64,000 nucleotides of DNA from Alcanivorax profundi (lineage in GTDB: Bacteria; Pseudomonadota; Gammaproteobacteria; Pseudomonadales; Alcanivoracaceae): contig NZ_QYYA01000002.1 in the NCBI RefSeq assembly GCF_003597125.1, positions 372,001-436,000 of the forward strand, in the 5' to 3' direction. The position numbers were made by a program, and so were the translations under genes. Under the pieces are notes generated by a model. The model had not been told where the DNA came from. It saw nothing but the letters and a program-made list of their open reading frames with translations, and searched no databases. Shown one piece after another: positions 1 through 9,446 of the stretch (within the stretch, counting starts at the first letter, position 1; each line of letters starts with the position of its first letter).

Positions 1-1784
1 TAATTTTCAATCAGCGGGTTTTCGCCAAGCTGGTTTTCCAGACGCAACGCCAATTCCTGGGTGGCATTGAGCGAGGCCCCTTCTTCCAGTTTCAGGTCCA
101 CCATCAGCTCCAGACGTCCTGAAGCCGGGAAGAACTGCTGCGGCACAAAACGGAACAGGAAGACCGAGAAAAAGAAGATGCCGACCGTAATGGCAATCAC
201 CGTTTTGCGGTAACGCACACACCACTCCACCCATTGGCGGAACTTGCGATAAAACGGTTTCTGGTAAGGGTCGTGCACTTCGCCATCACGGTTATGACGC
301 ACCAGGCTCGGCAGCAACTTGTCCCCCAGATACGGCACGAACACCACCGCCGCCACCCAGGACGCCAGCAACGAAATCGTCACCACCTGGAAGATGGAGC
401 GGGTGTATTCCCCGGTGCTGGATTCTGCGGTGGCAATGGGCAGGAAGCCGGCCGCGGTGATCAGGGTCCCGGTGAGCATGGGGAACGCGGTACTGGTCCA
501 GGCAAAGCCCGCTGCCTTGAGGCGACTGAAGCCCTGCTCCATCTTGATGGCCATCATCTCCACGGCAATGATGGCATCGTCCACCATCAGCCCCAGCGCC
601 AGCACCAGCGCCCCGAGAGAAATCTTGTGCAGGCCGATATCAAAATACTTCATGGACGCAAAGGTGATCGCCAGCACCAGCGGAATCGACAGTGCCACCA
701 CCATGCCGGTGCGCCAACCCAGCGAGAAAAAACTCACCAGCAGCACAATCACCAACGCTTCCATCAACACCTGAACGAATTCGCCCACCCCGGCTTCCAC
801 CGCCGCTGGCTGATCGGAAACCTTGCGCAGCTCCATACCGATGGGAAGGCTTTTCTGAAGTTCGGCAAACGCCTTGTCCAGGTTCTCACCCAACTGAAGA
901 ATGTCCCCGCCTTCTTTCATGGAAACAGCAATACCAATGGCATCTTCTCCCATGAAACGCATGCGAGGCTGGAACGGGTCACTGAAGCCACGGTACACAT
1001 TGGCGATGTCATCGAGACGCAGGGTGCGGTTGTCGACCTGAATCGGGAAGTTGCGAATGTCATCTACGCTGGTGAATTCACCCGATACGCGCAAACGTAC
1101 ACGATCGGTCGGGGTTTCAAAAAAACCGGCATCGGCAACCGTATTCTGCGACTGTAGTGCCTGCTGCACCGTTACCAGGGGGATCCCCAGCGAAGCCAGT
1201 TTGGTGTTGGAAATCTCGACCCAGATTTTTTCATCCTGCAGGCCAATCAACTCCACCTTACCGACGTCGTCCACCCGTTGCAGCGTTAGTTGCAAACGGT
1301 CGGCGTAGTCTTTCATGATGGCGTAATCGAAGCCCTTGCCGGTGAGCGCATAGATATTGCCAAAGGTGGTACCGAACTCGTCATTGAAAAATGGGCCGCG
1401 CACATCCTGTGGCAGGGTGTGGCGGATATCGCCCACTTTCTTGCGCACCTGGTACCACAGATCATCGATATCGGTTGAGCGCATTTCGTCCCGCGCCATA
1501 AACATGACCAGCGACTGACCCGGCCTTGAGTAAGACTGGATGCGTTCGAAGTCACCGGTTTCCATCAATTTCTTTTCAATGCGCTCGGTAATCTGCCGGG
1601 AGACTTCTTCGGCACTGGCACCGGGCCACAGGGTATTGATAGTCATGACTTTGAAGGTGAACGGCGGATCTTCACTCTGGCCAAGATTGGCGTAGGAAAT
1701 CGCCCCGATGGCACCGAGCAGCAACATGGCATAGAGCACCAGCGCGCGGTTTTTCAGTGCCCATTCCGACAGGTTGAACGACAT
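1..1784 (-). CDS. RND-family efflux transporter permease (partial, C-terminus beyond window)
   Basis: Inner-membrane proton-driven pump subunit of a tripartite efflux system. Translation from ATG at 1784 gives MSFNLSEWALKNRALVLYAM, a first membrane helix, then a periplasmic domain, then the helix region containing LGLMVDDAIIAVE, the hallmark of RND helix 4 with paired aspartates. About 594 codons are present; the family is usually about 1,030 residues, so the C-terminal half is off the left edge. A strong ribosome site (GGGGAG) sits before the start, 12 bases after the fusion-protein stop, so the two genes form one operon. The substrate cannot be told from sequence. The protein runs off the edge, so it was read by hand. 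Confidence 0.93.
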   Translation of the reverse strand, partial: MSFNLSEWALKNRALVLYAMLLLGAIGAISYANLGQSEDPPFTFKVMTINTLWPGASAEEVSRQITERIEKKLMETGDFERIQSYSRPGQSLVMFMARDEMRSTDIDDLWYQVRKKVGDIRHTLPQDVRGPFFNDEFGTTFGNIYALTGKGFDYAIMKDYADRLQLTLQRVDDVGKVELIGLQDEKIWVEISNTKLASLGIPLVTVQQALQSQNTVADAGFFETPTDRVRLRVSGEFTSVDDIRNFPIQVDNRTLRLDDIANVYRGFSDPFQPRMRFMGEDAIGIAVSMKEGGDILQLGENLDKAFAELQKSLPIGMELRKVSDQPAAVEAGVGEFVQVLMEALVIVLLVSFFSLGWRTGMVVALSIPLVLAITFASMKYFDIGLHKISLGALVLALGLMVDDAIIAVEMMAIKMEQGFSRLKAAGFAWTSTAFPMLTGTLITAAGFLPIATAESSTGEYTRSIFQVVTISLLASWVAAVVFVPYLGDKLLPSLVRHNRDGEVHDPYQKPFYRKFRQWVEWCVRYRKTVIAITVGIFFFSVFLFRFVPQQFFPASGRLELMVDLKLEEGASLNATQELALRLENQLGENPLIEN

Positions 1785-1796
1785 GGCCAGCTCCCC

Positions 1797-2963
1797 TTAT
1801 TCGCCCTGATCGACAGGTTCGTCTGCCGGCTCGGCCGGGGCAGATTCCTGCTGCGACACCTCTGCCGTGGCGGCGAGCTCCACCTGGCGGTTCTGGCGAT
1901 CCACGGGAATCACCACCTGGCCATCGCGCACCAGATGGGTGCCTGCGGCCACAATCCAGTCATCGGCCTGCAAGCCGGACAGCACCGGCACCACCTGCTC
2001 CTGGTAGGGGCCCACTTCCACCAGGGTTTTTACCAGGGCGCTGTCGTCCGGATTCACTACCCACACATAGGTCGCGTCTTCTTCCGCGGTCAGGGCGGAG
2101 AGGGGAATGCTGAGCACATCATTGTCTGCCCCACTGACAAATACCCGGGCAGACTGGCCAAGCTCCGCTCCGACCTGGTCGTTGTCAAAAGCGACTCGCG
2201 CTTCATAGGTCCGCGAACGGGGGTCCGCCGCTGGCGACAGCTCACGCAGTTTGCCAGGGAAGACCTGCCCCGGACGGGACCATAGTTCAATGGCCACCGG
2301 CATGCCGATGGTAAACCGGCCTACATCCTGCTCGGGCAGATCAATGCGCACTTCGCGATCACCATCGGCAGCCAACACAAACACCGTCTGGCCGGCGGCC
2401 ACCACCTGCCCGGCTTCCGCCAGACGCTGGGCAATCACGCCGTCACGGGGGGCCTTCAGGGAGGCGTAATCTGCCTGATTGCGGGCCACATCCAGATTGG
2501 CACGGGCCTGACGCAGCTGGGCAGCACTGGCATCGAAGCGGCTTTCGAAGGAATCAAACTGGGACCGGCTGATCACCCTGCGCTCCAGCAGTTCGCGATA
2601 GCGCTCCAGCTCGCTTCTAGCCAGCTTGTGATCTGCCTGGGCAGAGGCAAACTGGGCCCGTGCCGCATCCAGCTGCAAGCGCACATCGTCGGTATCCAGC
2701 TTGGCCAGACTGGTGCCCTTACTGACCCGGTCCCCCACATCCACTTGCCGCTGGCTGATCTTGCCTCCAATGCGGAATCCCAGCTGCGGTTCATAGCGCG
2801 CCCGGATTTCGCCCGGGAACACATCCTGCCCCACATTGGCCGATAACGGCTGGGTCACCAGCGCCGGACGGGGAATCTCGTTGTGGTTGGTGTCCCCATC
2901 GGAACACCCCTGCAGAGCCAGCAAACCGGCCAGCAGGCCAGGGAATACGGTGTTACGCAACAT
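1797..2963 (-). CDS. RND efflux membrane fusion (periplasmic adaptor) lipoprotein
   Basis: Periplasmic adaptor that links the RND pump to an outer-membrane channel. It starts with a short hydrophobic signal ending in a lipobox-like LQGC, then the usual order: lipoyl half-motifs, an alpha-helical hairpin rich in Q/R/A, a second lipoyl half, beta-barrel and membrane-proximal domain, and an acidic proline-rich tail. I chose ATG 2963 (MLRNTVFPGL) because GAGGG lies at proper distance before it; an in-frame GTG at 2981 would add six residues before the signal. It is first in the operon with the pump and diverges from a TetR gene, the classic layout for a repressed efflux operon. Confidence 0.93.
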   Translation of the reverse strand: MLRNTVFPGLLAGLLALQGCSDGDTNHNEIPRPALVTQPLSANVGQDVFPGEIRARYEPQLGFRIGGKISQRQVDVGDRVSKGTSLAKLDTDDVRLQLDAARAQFASAQADHKLARSELERYRELLERRVISRSQFDSFESRFDASAAQLRQARANLDVARNQADYASLKAPRDGVIAQRLAEAGQVVAAGQTVFVLAADGDREVRIDLPEQDVGRFTIGMPVAIELWSRPGQVFPGKLRELSPAADPRSRTYEARVAFDNDQVGAELGQSARVFVSGADNDVLSIPLSALTAEEDATYVWVVNPDDSALVKTLVEVGPYQEQVVPVLSGLQADDWIVAAGTHLVRDGQVVIPVDRQNRQVELAATAEVSQQESAPAEPADEPVDQGE

Positions 2964-2998
2964 GTCAGTACCCTCGGTCACCGGTCATTGCCGGTATG

Positions 2999-3016
2999 CT
3001 ATACTGGCGAGTATAG
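2999..3016. promoter_or_regulatory. Perfect dyad between efflux operon and tetR gene (probable operator)
   Basis: CTATACT-GGCG-AGTATAG is a perfect 7-bp inverted repeat in the short divergent intergenic region, 35 bases before the fusion-protein start and 36 bases before the TetR start. The size and position fit a TetR-family operator controlling both genes. Binding by the adjacent regulator is inference. Confidence 0.7.
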
Positions 3017-3052
3017 TAAGTTTGTTAAACTGAACCGTCCAGTATTGAAAAT

Positions 3053-3703
3053 ATGACCCAGACCGTCCCTGCGGCCAATCGCGGCCGCCCCAAAGACCCC
3101 GCCAAGCGCGCAGCCATCCTGGAAGCGGCGAAAACCCTGTTTCTTGCCGGGGGATTCAGCGGCACCAGCATGGATGCTGTCGCCAAAGAAGCCGGCGTCT
3201 CCAAACTCACCGTCTACAGTCACTTCAGCGACAAGGAGACCCTGTTCTCCGCCGCTATCGAAGCGAAATGCCAGAACATGTTGCCCATGCCGATTTTCGA
3301 GCTGGAACCCGGGCAACCGATCCGCACCACCCTGACCCGGATCGGGCTGGCGTTTCTGGACCTGATCCACACCCCGGAAGTGATTGAGCTTCAGCGCCTG
3401 ATGGGCAGCCTGGCCACCCAGGACACGGCCATGTCACAGCTGTTTTTCGAAGCCGGCCCGCAGCGTACGCTGACCGCCATGGAAAACCTGGTCCGTCATG
3501 CCAGCGATGCCGGCCTGCTGGACGTGCCCGATCCGCGTCAGGCCGCCAATAACTTTTTCAGTTTGCTGCAGGGCTGTGAGCACATGCGCGTCATGATCGG
3601 TTACTCCGAGCCCATGACCGCCTGCGAAGCCCAACCCCACGCCGAACAGGTCGTCGACATGTTCCTGCGCGCTTACGGTGTCCCCCCAGGTTCCAGCGCT
3701 TAA
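3053..3703 (+). CDS. TetR/AcrR-family transcriptional repressor of the adjacent efflux operon
   Basis: Cytoplasmic dimeric repressor. Residues about 12-60 form the TetR winged-HTH region (RAAILEAAKTLFLAGGF, then VAKEAGVSKLTVYSHFSDKE with the recognition helix); the rest is an all-helical ligand and dimer domain of the AefR-like kind. Length 216 is usual. It is transcribed away from the fusion protein/RND genes across a region containing a perfect dyad at 2999-3016, so autoregulation and control of the pump are likely. The inducing ligand is unknown. Confidence 0.92.
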   Translation: MTQTVPAANRGRPKDPAKRAAILEAAKTLFLAGGFSGTSMDAVAKEAGVSKLTVYSHFSDKETLFSAAIEAKCQNMLPMPIFELEPGQPIRTTLTRIGLAFLDLIHTPEVIELQRLMGSLATQDTAMSQLFFEAGPQRTLTAMENLVRHASDAGLLDVPDPRQAANNFFSLLQGCEHMRVMIGYSEPMTACEAQPHAEQVVDMFLRAYGVPPGSSA

Positions 3704-3830
3704 CACTTCGCTACACAATGCCCGGAAACCTACCCCATATGGGGTACGCTTTGCGTGCACGCACTCCCTAGAATGTAACGGTCGGCTCTGTTGTTTGTGT
3801 CGGCCCAACATTCTTTAAGGGAGCGAAATC

Positions 3831-4223
3831 ATGAAATGGACGTTTGGCCTTGCCGCCCTGCTGCTACCGGCACTTACCCTGGCGGATTACTACTCATCCG
3901 TGGACGACGATACCTGCTGGGACGGAAAAACCAGCAGAAACAGCCCCTGCATGGTGGTCGATAATGATCGCTGGAGTCAGTATTCCGAAGGTCAGTTTAT
4001 CGTTACCTACCGCAACGTCTGTGACCACCGTATCTATGCCCGATTCTGCAACGAGCGCAAAGACGGCACGGAAGACTGCGGTGCATCCGGGATCTCTCCC
4101 GGCAAAACCAAGAACTGGTCGACCTACCGCGCCAATGGTCGCTACTCTTATAAGTGGATTGGCGTTACCAAAGGCTCCATGGACTGGGTTTGCTCCGGCA
4201 AAGTGAACGGCTGGCACGACTAA
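3831..4223 (+). CDS. Small secreted cysteine-containing protein of unknown function
   Basis: A 130-residue protein with a clear Sec signal peptide (MKWTFGLAALLLPALTLA, cleavage after ALA) and a mature part with six to seven cysteines, many aromatic residues and basic patches (for example ARFCNERKDGTEDCG), which suggests a disulfide-stabilised periplasmic or exported domain. AGGGAGC precedes the ATG. It is a single-gene unit ending in a strong bidirectional terminator. I do not recognise the family and assign no function. Confidence 0.75.
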   Translation: MKWTFGLAALLLPALTLADYYSSVDDDTCWDGKTSRNSPCMVVDNDRWSQYSEGQFIVTYRNVCDHRIYARFCNERKDGTEDCGASGISPGKTKNWSTYRANGRYSYKWIGVTKGSMDWVCSGKVNGWHD

Positions 4224-4229
4224 AAAAAA

Positions 4230-4252
4230 GGCCTGCAAAGCAGGCCTTTTTT
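4230..4252. terminator. Bidirectional rho-independent terminator
   Basis: GGCCTGC-AAA-GCAGGCC followed by six T, and preceded on the other side by eight A, so it serves both the + gene ending at 4223 and the - gene ending at 4269. Confidence 0.9.
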
Positions 4253-4268
4253 GACTCTTCGGTTAGGG

Positions 4269-4946
4269 TTAGAACGATTTCCTTACCCCAATAGAAAAGT
4301 AATCGTACTCAATATCCGCATCTGTAGCACCGGCCTTCAGTTCGTGTGTCGCATCGACATATCCCAGCACCAGTTGCGGAGCTTCCGGCGCAAACGAAAT
4401 GGCCACATCCAGCCCCAACAGCTCCGGATCTATGTCGACAGTCTGACTGCCTGCCTTGGTATCGGTACTGCCCATGTTGTACCACAGGGCCGCTTCGATC
4501 ATCTCGACGTTCACCCGGGCACCCACTTCCAGACCATAGCCTTCACCGGCCACATTGGTGTAAGTGGGGCGACTGAAACCCACGGCTCCATACACATCCA
4601 GCATGTCAGCAATGGGAAGATGCGCGCCCACCCCGATAAACGTCATGTCGTTAATCACGGCATTGTCTACGCCCAGAAAGGTGCCATCACTGTCATCGTA
4701 ATCCAGCGCGTGGTGACGTCCCATGACCAGCATATAATCGCCAATCTCGAACGCGCCTTGCAGGGCAAAACCCTGCTCTACATCCAGGCTCTCACTGCTG
4801 AGCCCGGAGGATTTTAGTTGGGTATCACCAGACACCACATAGTCGAATTGCACGTAATTGTAGGAAGGCGCTTCCGCCATTACATGCTGGCCGGCAGCAG
4901 CAATCACCGTGGCCATCGCAACACGCATCGTTTTCTTGTTCATCAT
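4269..4946 (-). CDS. Outer-membrane beta-barrel protein (OmpA/OprG-like barrel)
   Basis: A 225-residue protein with a signal peptide (MRVAMATVIAAAGQHVMA) followed by alternating hydrophobic/polar strands such as YNYVQFDYVVSGDTQL and DMLDVYGAVGFSR, and a final strand ending in aromatic F (YFSIGVRKSF), the normal signal for outer-membrane barrel assembly. Size fits an 8-stranded barrel. The start may be the first or second Met of MMNKK. It stands alone and shares a terminator with the convergent secreted-protein gene. Substrate or role is unknown. Confidence 0.82.
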   Translation of the reverse strand: MMNKKTMRVAMATVIAAAGQHVMAEAPSYNYVQFDYVVSGDTQLKSSGLSSESLDVEQGFALQGAFEIGDYMLVMGRHHALDYDDSDGTFLGVDNAVINDMTFIGVGAHLPIADMLDVYGAVGFSRPTYTNVAGEGYGLEVGARVNVEMIEAALWYNMGSTDTKAGSQTVDIDPELLGLDVAISFAPEAPQLVLGYVDATHELKAGATDADIEYDYFSIGVRKSF

Positions 4947-5088
4947 TTTCTCCCTGAATTGAAAAGACAGGCCAGTACTGCCTCAGGTCTGATTACATCC
5001 TTCCCTGACCCGGATTCAGAATTAATGCAATTGTCACAATTTCGCAATAGCGAACTAAAATAAACAACATAAATGCCCCTCACCGGTT

Positions 5089-5340
5089 TCAGTATTGGGG
5101 ATGAGGTATCTTGCTGCGCTGCACAATACGGCTTTGCAACAGGCCACGTGCCCGCCGGGAGGCCCCAAGCCTCAGCCAGATTGCGGCCAGCAACCCAATG
5201 GCAACCGGATCATCGCCATTTGTTGCCATCGATTGTTGCACCACTCTCAACGCCTGCATGCAGCAATAGCGGTGGAATAGCGGCGTTGCATCGGCTTCCT
5301 TCAACAACACCATGACCCGCGCCCTTTCCTTTTTTTTCAT
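5089..5340 (-). CDS. Small basic protein translationally coupled to creD
   Basis: An 83-residue reading frame, basic and helix-rich (MKKKERARVMVLLKEADATP at the start). Its ATG overlaps the creD stop as ATGA, which argues that it is a real gene read by coupled translation. No membrane segment, signal or recognised domain is seen. The function is unknown; only the operon position suggests a link to the Cre envelope response. Confidence 0.5.
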   Translation of the reverse strand: MKKKERARVMVLLKEADATPLFHRYCCMQALRVVQQSMATNGDDPVAIGLLAAIWLRLGASRRARGLLQSRIVQRSKIPHPQY

Positions 5341-6719
5341 GGCATGTTTCGCTCTTTCAACAGACTTTCCTGGCCGGTTTTACGCACCGAAGCAAAGCTG
5401 TACCAATCCAGTTTTCGCGTCACCAACATGACGCTGGCCAGTGCGGCAAACAACAGCAGGGCCCCCATCAGCAAGGCGTAGTCTTCTGCCATCAGAATGC
5501 CGTAGATCAACACCATCACCAGCAGCAAACTCCCTGCAAACAGCCAGCCACTTTTTAACGAACGCATCACCGCCATTAGATACACCCCAATAAGGGCACA
5601 ACAGGCCAGCGCGGCGCAGGCATAGGCCAACGCAAAGTCGATGTGCTCACTCAACGCCACCAGCAACATGTAGAACATGGCCAACGACAACCCCACCAAC
5701 AAGTACTGCATGGCGTGCAGGGGGTAGCGGCGAAGAACCTCAAAAAGAAAGAATGCGGCAAACGTCAGGCCGACGATCAGAAAACTGTATTTCAGTGCCC
5801 GCTCACTGGAGAGCAAACCGGTAACCGGCTGCACCAGCCGTACCCGCAACGCCTGATCCGCATCACCGCAGGCCGCATCCCCCCGGGCACAGTGAATGGC
5901 ACTGGCCGCCGCCAGACTGTTGGTACGCCATTGACTGGTGAAGCCTGCATCGCTGATCTCGCGCTCCACTGGCAGCACCAGGCCTTCGAAACTCGGATGG
6001 GGCCAGTCTGACCGCAATGCCATACGGGTCTCCTTGGCCAACGGCAGCATGCCGAACGATTGGGTACCGTTAAGGTTGAGTCGAATCTTGACGGTGAATG
6101 CTCCCTGCAAGGTGTCGGGTAACGCCACGGCAATGGCATGGGTTCCTACTCCCTTTGGTAGTTGCTCTGCTTCCATCAACGCCAGCGGGACATCATTAAC
6201 CAGAACCTGGGGGCGCTCTACCAGACCCCGAAGATCCCTGATTTGAAATAACAGCAAAGGCGATGACGAGGACACCACCCGGGCATCAGACGACGGCTCA
6301 CGCCAGTTGGCAGGAAAAACCGCCTCCAGATGGAGCAGGGTACGATAGACCGGCACACCATAAATTCCGCGATATCGCATCTCCGTCTGCATGTCCCCAT
6401 CCAGCGACAGGCTGTCGGGGATTAGGCTGTCCAACTCGATATGATGGCGCACAGTCATGCAGCCACTACCCTCGCAATCCGGCTTCTCGCTCCAGCTTCT
6501 TACTGTCCGGGGCACCACAATCATGGGGCCACCCAGCTGTTGTTCTCCACTGATCTGTCTGGCGATCTGGTCCCCGACCTGCCACGCTTCGCTTTCCCGC
6601 TCAGAGATCTTTCCCTGAATCATCAGTAACGGCACCACCAGCACCAGCATCAGCCCGCCGATGGTCAGCATCTTTATTAACAAATTGGGTCGCATTGCCT
6701 TTTCCCTCGCAGTCATCAT
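5337..6719 (-). CDS. creD: CreD-family inner-membrane protein
   Basis: A 460-residue inner-membrane protein: one helix near residues 15-40, a large periplasmic beta-rich domain, then a C-terminal run of five or six helices (KYSFLIVGLTFAAFFLFEVL onward). The pattern RYPLHAMQYLLVGLSLAMFY is typical of the CreD family. CreD is the main output of the CreBC system in enterics and pseudomonads and is linked to envelope integrity; its biochemical activity is not settled. The start could also be at 6695 (MRPNLL). It lies about 100 bases after creC, with the small coupled gene behind it. Confidence 0.9.
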   Translation of the reverse strand: MMTAREKAMRPNLLIKMLTIGGLMLVLVVPLLMIQGKISERESEAWQVGDQIARQISGEQQLGGPMIVVPRTVRSWSEKPDCEGSGCMTVRHHIELDSLIPDSLSLDGDMQTEMRYRGIYGVPVYRTLLHLEAVFPANWREPSSDARVVSSSSPLLLFQIRDLRGLVERPQVLVNDVPLALMEAEQLPKGVGTHAIAVALPDTLQGAFTVKIRLNLNGTQSFGMLPLAKETRMALRSDWPHPSFEGLVLPVEREISDAGFTSQWRTNSLAAASAIHCARGDAACGDADQALRVRLVQPVTGLLSSERALKYSFLIVGLTFAAFFLFEVLRRYPLHAMQYLLVGLSLAMFYMLLVALSEHIDFALAYACAALACCALIGVYLMAVMRSLKSGWLFAGSLLLVMVLIYGILMAEDYALLMGALLLFAALASVMLVTRKLDWYSFASVRKTGQESLLKERNMP

Positions 6720-6822
6720 CAGAGGAGAGTCTGAACGGCAGAGTTGAGGGTTATGTGGGGATTGTGTGGGGAAGGCGGCTTAGAACTAAAGGATACACAA
6801 CCCCCCGACGCAGGGGCGTCGG

Positions 6823-8244
6823 TTATTCGCTTCGCTCCGACGGGGCAAGTTTCAGGGTGACTGCCACGCCGGCGCCCGTGTTCTCCACGACGAGTTCGCC
6901 GCCATGCAGTTGGACAATTTCCTGCACCATGGCCAGGCCAAGCCCGGAACTCTTTTCCTGACCCGGCGCGGGTAGCGAATAGAAACGTTCAGTGACGCGG
7001 GAAAGCGCGTAATCCGGAATCACCGGCCCGCGGTTTTCAACGCGGAGCTGATGGCCATCGCCATGTACCCGTATCACGCTATTCGGCTCGGCAAAGCGCA
7101 GGGCATTGTCGAGCAGATTGAACAGGGCCAGCTGAAAGGTTTCGGGTTCCACGTTTATCACCTGATCCTCCACCGCCACCGACACCGATTTTTCGGCTAG
7201 CAGCGCATATCGGCTGGCCTGCCAGTCGACTACCAGCCTGGCTACCGCCACCGGCGCCCGTTGAGCCGGCAGGCTTTCCAGTTTTTCCAAACGTGCCATG
7301 GCCAGCAAGCGGTCCAGCAGATCACTGAGCCGCACGCTTTCATGCACCACATTTTCGGTGAACCGCTGCAGGGCCGGGTCGCGCACTTCATCGGCGAGGA
7401 TTTCACCGGCACCGCGGATGGCCGCCAGCGGACTTTTCATTTCATGGGTCAGCAGAGTGACGTTGTCTTCCAACCGGGCACGATCCTCCAACCGCCGACG
7501 CATGGCGGTCACCGATTCTGCCAGCGCCTGAATTTCATCCTTGCCCTTTAACTGCGGGGGCGCGACCCGTTCGCCGCTGGCCACTGCCTCGGCATAATCG
7601 CGCAAAAGGTTAACCCGGCGACTCAGCCAGAAAGCCAGCACGCCGCCGAGCAGCAAACACAGCAGCAGTACGCCACCGCCATACAACAACAAAGCGCGCT
7701 CCGCGCGATCCACAAACGGCGACAGCGAAAGGCCAGGCTTGCCAAGGCTGATCACACCGATCAGCTGCCCTTCATGACGAATCGGCGCCGCCACATACAT
7801 GACCGAGGTCGAAGGATCGGCAGGGTCAGTGCGAGTAGTGCGCGCACCGTAGCGCCCCTGCAAGGTCAGATACACATCATTCCAGAGGGAAAAATCCTGC
7901 CCTTCATCCCGGCCACGGGAATCGAACAACACGATGCCCTCCGGGCTGGTGATATAGACATGGGTATGAATCGCCACTTTCTTCATGCCCCAGATATCGG
8001 CATCCGGGGTACGCCCTGCGTATCGGTTCAGGGCCTCACGTAATTGCGGGGTGACCACCACCACACCGTCTTTGGCTTCCACCGCGACCATTTCTGCCAA
8101 CAAGTTGGCCGCGTCGACCAGGGTTTCTTCCGCAGACTGCCGCACCAGCGGCTTGACCCGGTCGAATACCAGGTCCAGCACAAACCAACCCAACAACCCC
8201 AGGATCAAAAAATAAAACAGCAGAATCCGCTGGCCGAGTTTCAC
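6823..8244 (-). CDS. creC: CreC sensor histidine kinase
   Basis: Membrane sensor kinase of 473 residues. An N-terminal helix (ILLFYFLILGLLGWFVL), a periplasmic sensor domain, a second helix around 195-215 (ALLLYGGGVLLLCLLLGGVL), HAMP, then the phospho-acceptor H-box THEMKSPLAAIRGAGEIL and an HATPase domain with N-box NLLDNALRFAE and G-box SGLGLAMVQEI. The length and sensor type match CreC. The start overlaps the creB stop (ATGA), so the pair is translationally coupled. Confidence 0.93.
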   Translation of the reverse strand: MKLGQRILLFYFLILGLLGWFVLDLVFDRVKPLVRQSAEETLVDAANLLAEMVAVEAKDGVVVVTPQLREALNRYAGRTPDADIWGMKKVAIHTHVYITSPEGIVLFDSRGRDEGQDFSLWNDVYLTLQGRYGARTTRTDPADPSTSVMYVAAPIRHEGQLIGVISLGKPGLSLSPFVDRAERALLLYGGGVLLLCLLLGGVLAFWLSRRVNLLRDYAEAVASGERVAPPQLKGKDEIQALAESVTAMRRRLEDRARLEDNVTLLTHEMKSPLAAIRGAGEILADEVRDPALQRFTENVVHESVRLSDLLDRLLAMARLEKLESLPAQRAPVAVARLVVDWQASRYALLAEKSVSVAVEDQVINVEPETFQLALFNLLDNALRFAEPNSVIRVHGDGHQLRVENRGPVIPDYALSRVTERFYSLPAPGQEKSSGLGLAMVQEIVQLHGGELVVENTGAGVAVTLKLAPSERSE

Positions 8245-8906
8245 GCTGACTCCAGGTAGTACCCCAGGCCCCGCCGGGTGGCCAGCAGGCTATCCGCCTG
8301 CAAGGGCCGAAGCTTGGCACGCAGTGTCTTGATATGGGTATCGACACTGCGTTCAAAACTGTCCTCGTCGCTATCACAGATATCCAGCAACTGTGCGCGG
8401 CTGAAGACCTGGCCAGGGTGACGTAGCAGGGCCGCCAAAATCAAAAATTCGGAACGGGTTAGCGATAACGGCTCGCCCTTGCAGAGAACACGGGCACCGG
8501 CTTCATCCAGTTGCCAGAGTGGTACGGCTGAGCGGGACCCGTTGCCCCCCTGACGCTTGAGAATGGCACGCACCCGTGCCACCACTTCACGGGGACTGAA
8601 TGGCTTGGTGACGTAATCATCGCCGCCCAGCTCCAACCCGAGAATACGGTCTACCTCATCCTGGCGAGCCGTCAGGAACAGCACCGGAACCTCATTACTC
8701 TGGCGCAGCCGCTTGAGCACCTCAAAACCATTGATATCCGGCAAGCCCACATCCAGGATCACCAGGTCCACATTGTCACGGGCCAGACATGCCAGCGCCG
8801 CCTCGCCCAAGGCCACATGCGCCACCGAGAAATGCTCACGCTCCAACGCATAGATCAAGGGTTCGGCGATACGGGGTTCATCATCAACAATCAATATTCG
8901 GGTCAC
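8241..8906 (-). CDS. creB: CreB response regulator (OmpR class)
   Basis: A 221-residue regulator: receiver domain with acidic pocket DDE at 8-10, phospho-acceptor D52 in VILDVGLPDINGF and conserved K in DDYVTKPFSPREVV, followed by an OmpR-type winged helix (RSVDTHIKTLRAKL). It is expected to be phosphorylated by CreC and to activate creD. I looked for the enteric cre-tag (paired TTCAC) upstream and saw no convincing copy, so the target sequence may differ here. Confidence 0.93.
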   Translation of the reverse strand: MTRILIVDDEPRIAEPLIYALEREHFSVAHVALGEAALACLARDNVDLVILDVGLPDINGFEVLKRLRQSNEVPVLFLTARQDEVDRILGLELGGDDYVTKPFSPREVVARVRAILKRQGGNGSRSAVPLWQLDEAGARVLCKGEPLSLTRSEFLILAALLRHPGQVFSRAQLLDICDSDEDSFERSVDTHIKTLRAKLRPLQADSLLATRRGLGYYLESA

Positions 8907-8981
8907 GGGCGCACATCCTGGTCGGTCACATCGGCATGATAGCAGGGAGCCTTTGAAAAACGCCCTCCCCCTGTGGCGCTA

Positions 8982-9446
8982 TCACTCCCGCGTCACCACG
9001 TTCATTGCGAAAATGCGCTGTACATCATCATGCTGCTCCACGACCAGGGTGATCTGGTTGTCTCGCTTCAGGGTACTCCGGAACAGCGCATAGCGTTCCT
9101 GTTGCTCAAGCGTGACTTCCCATCGCTGCCGGCCACTTTCCTGGCTCACCTGTTTCACGACCGGCCGGGAAAATTCAAACGCATGCTCTGTCGAAAACAA
9201 CCATAACGCCCGCTGCTGCTGCAAGAATTCATCCCGACTCAGAGACACCGTAACGGGATCTTCATCCGCCATCAGCAGGGTTACCTCAACACTCAGCTTT
9301 TCAGACAGCACCGCCTCCAGTTTGGCGCTGCTCTGCTGCCGCAATGCATTTTCATATTGCACGATCAGAGACCCAGGCCCATCGGCATACACACTGCCAG
9401 AGAGGCTGCATAAAACCAGAATCCACCCTCGTATTTTTCTTTTCAT
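8982..9446 (-). CDS. Secreted protein of unknown function, coupled to the upstream binding-protein gene
   Basis: Translation from ATG 9446 gives 154 residues starting MKRKIRGWILVLCSLSGSVYA, a good Sec signal, then a helical and beta-mixed mature domain with no cysteine motif. The frame is open back to 9515, but only 9446 puts the signal at the N-terminus, and it forms a TGATG overlap with the preceding stop. It probably acts in the periplasm with the binding-protein-like product of that gene. I recognise no named family. It ends 75 bases before creB. Confidence 0.75.
   Translation of the reverse strand: MKRKIRGWILVLCSLSGSVYADGPGSLIVQYENALRQQSSAKLEAVLSEKLSVEVTLLMADEDPVTVSLSRDEFLQQQRALWLFSTEHAFEFSRPVVKQVSQESGRQRWEVTLEQQERYALFRSTLKRDNQITLVVEQHDDVQRIFAMNVVTRE

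Noticed and set aside
234-1157. Plus-strand open frame of about 307 codons at the left end
   Set aside because: It lies antisense to the RND permease, whose minus-strand translation has clear family motifs; the His/Gln-rich product is a shadow.
8907-8981. cre-tag (paired TTCAC) before creB
   Set aside because: No two TTCAC-like copies with proper spacing could be found by eye.
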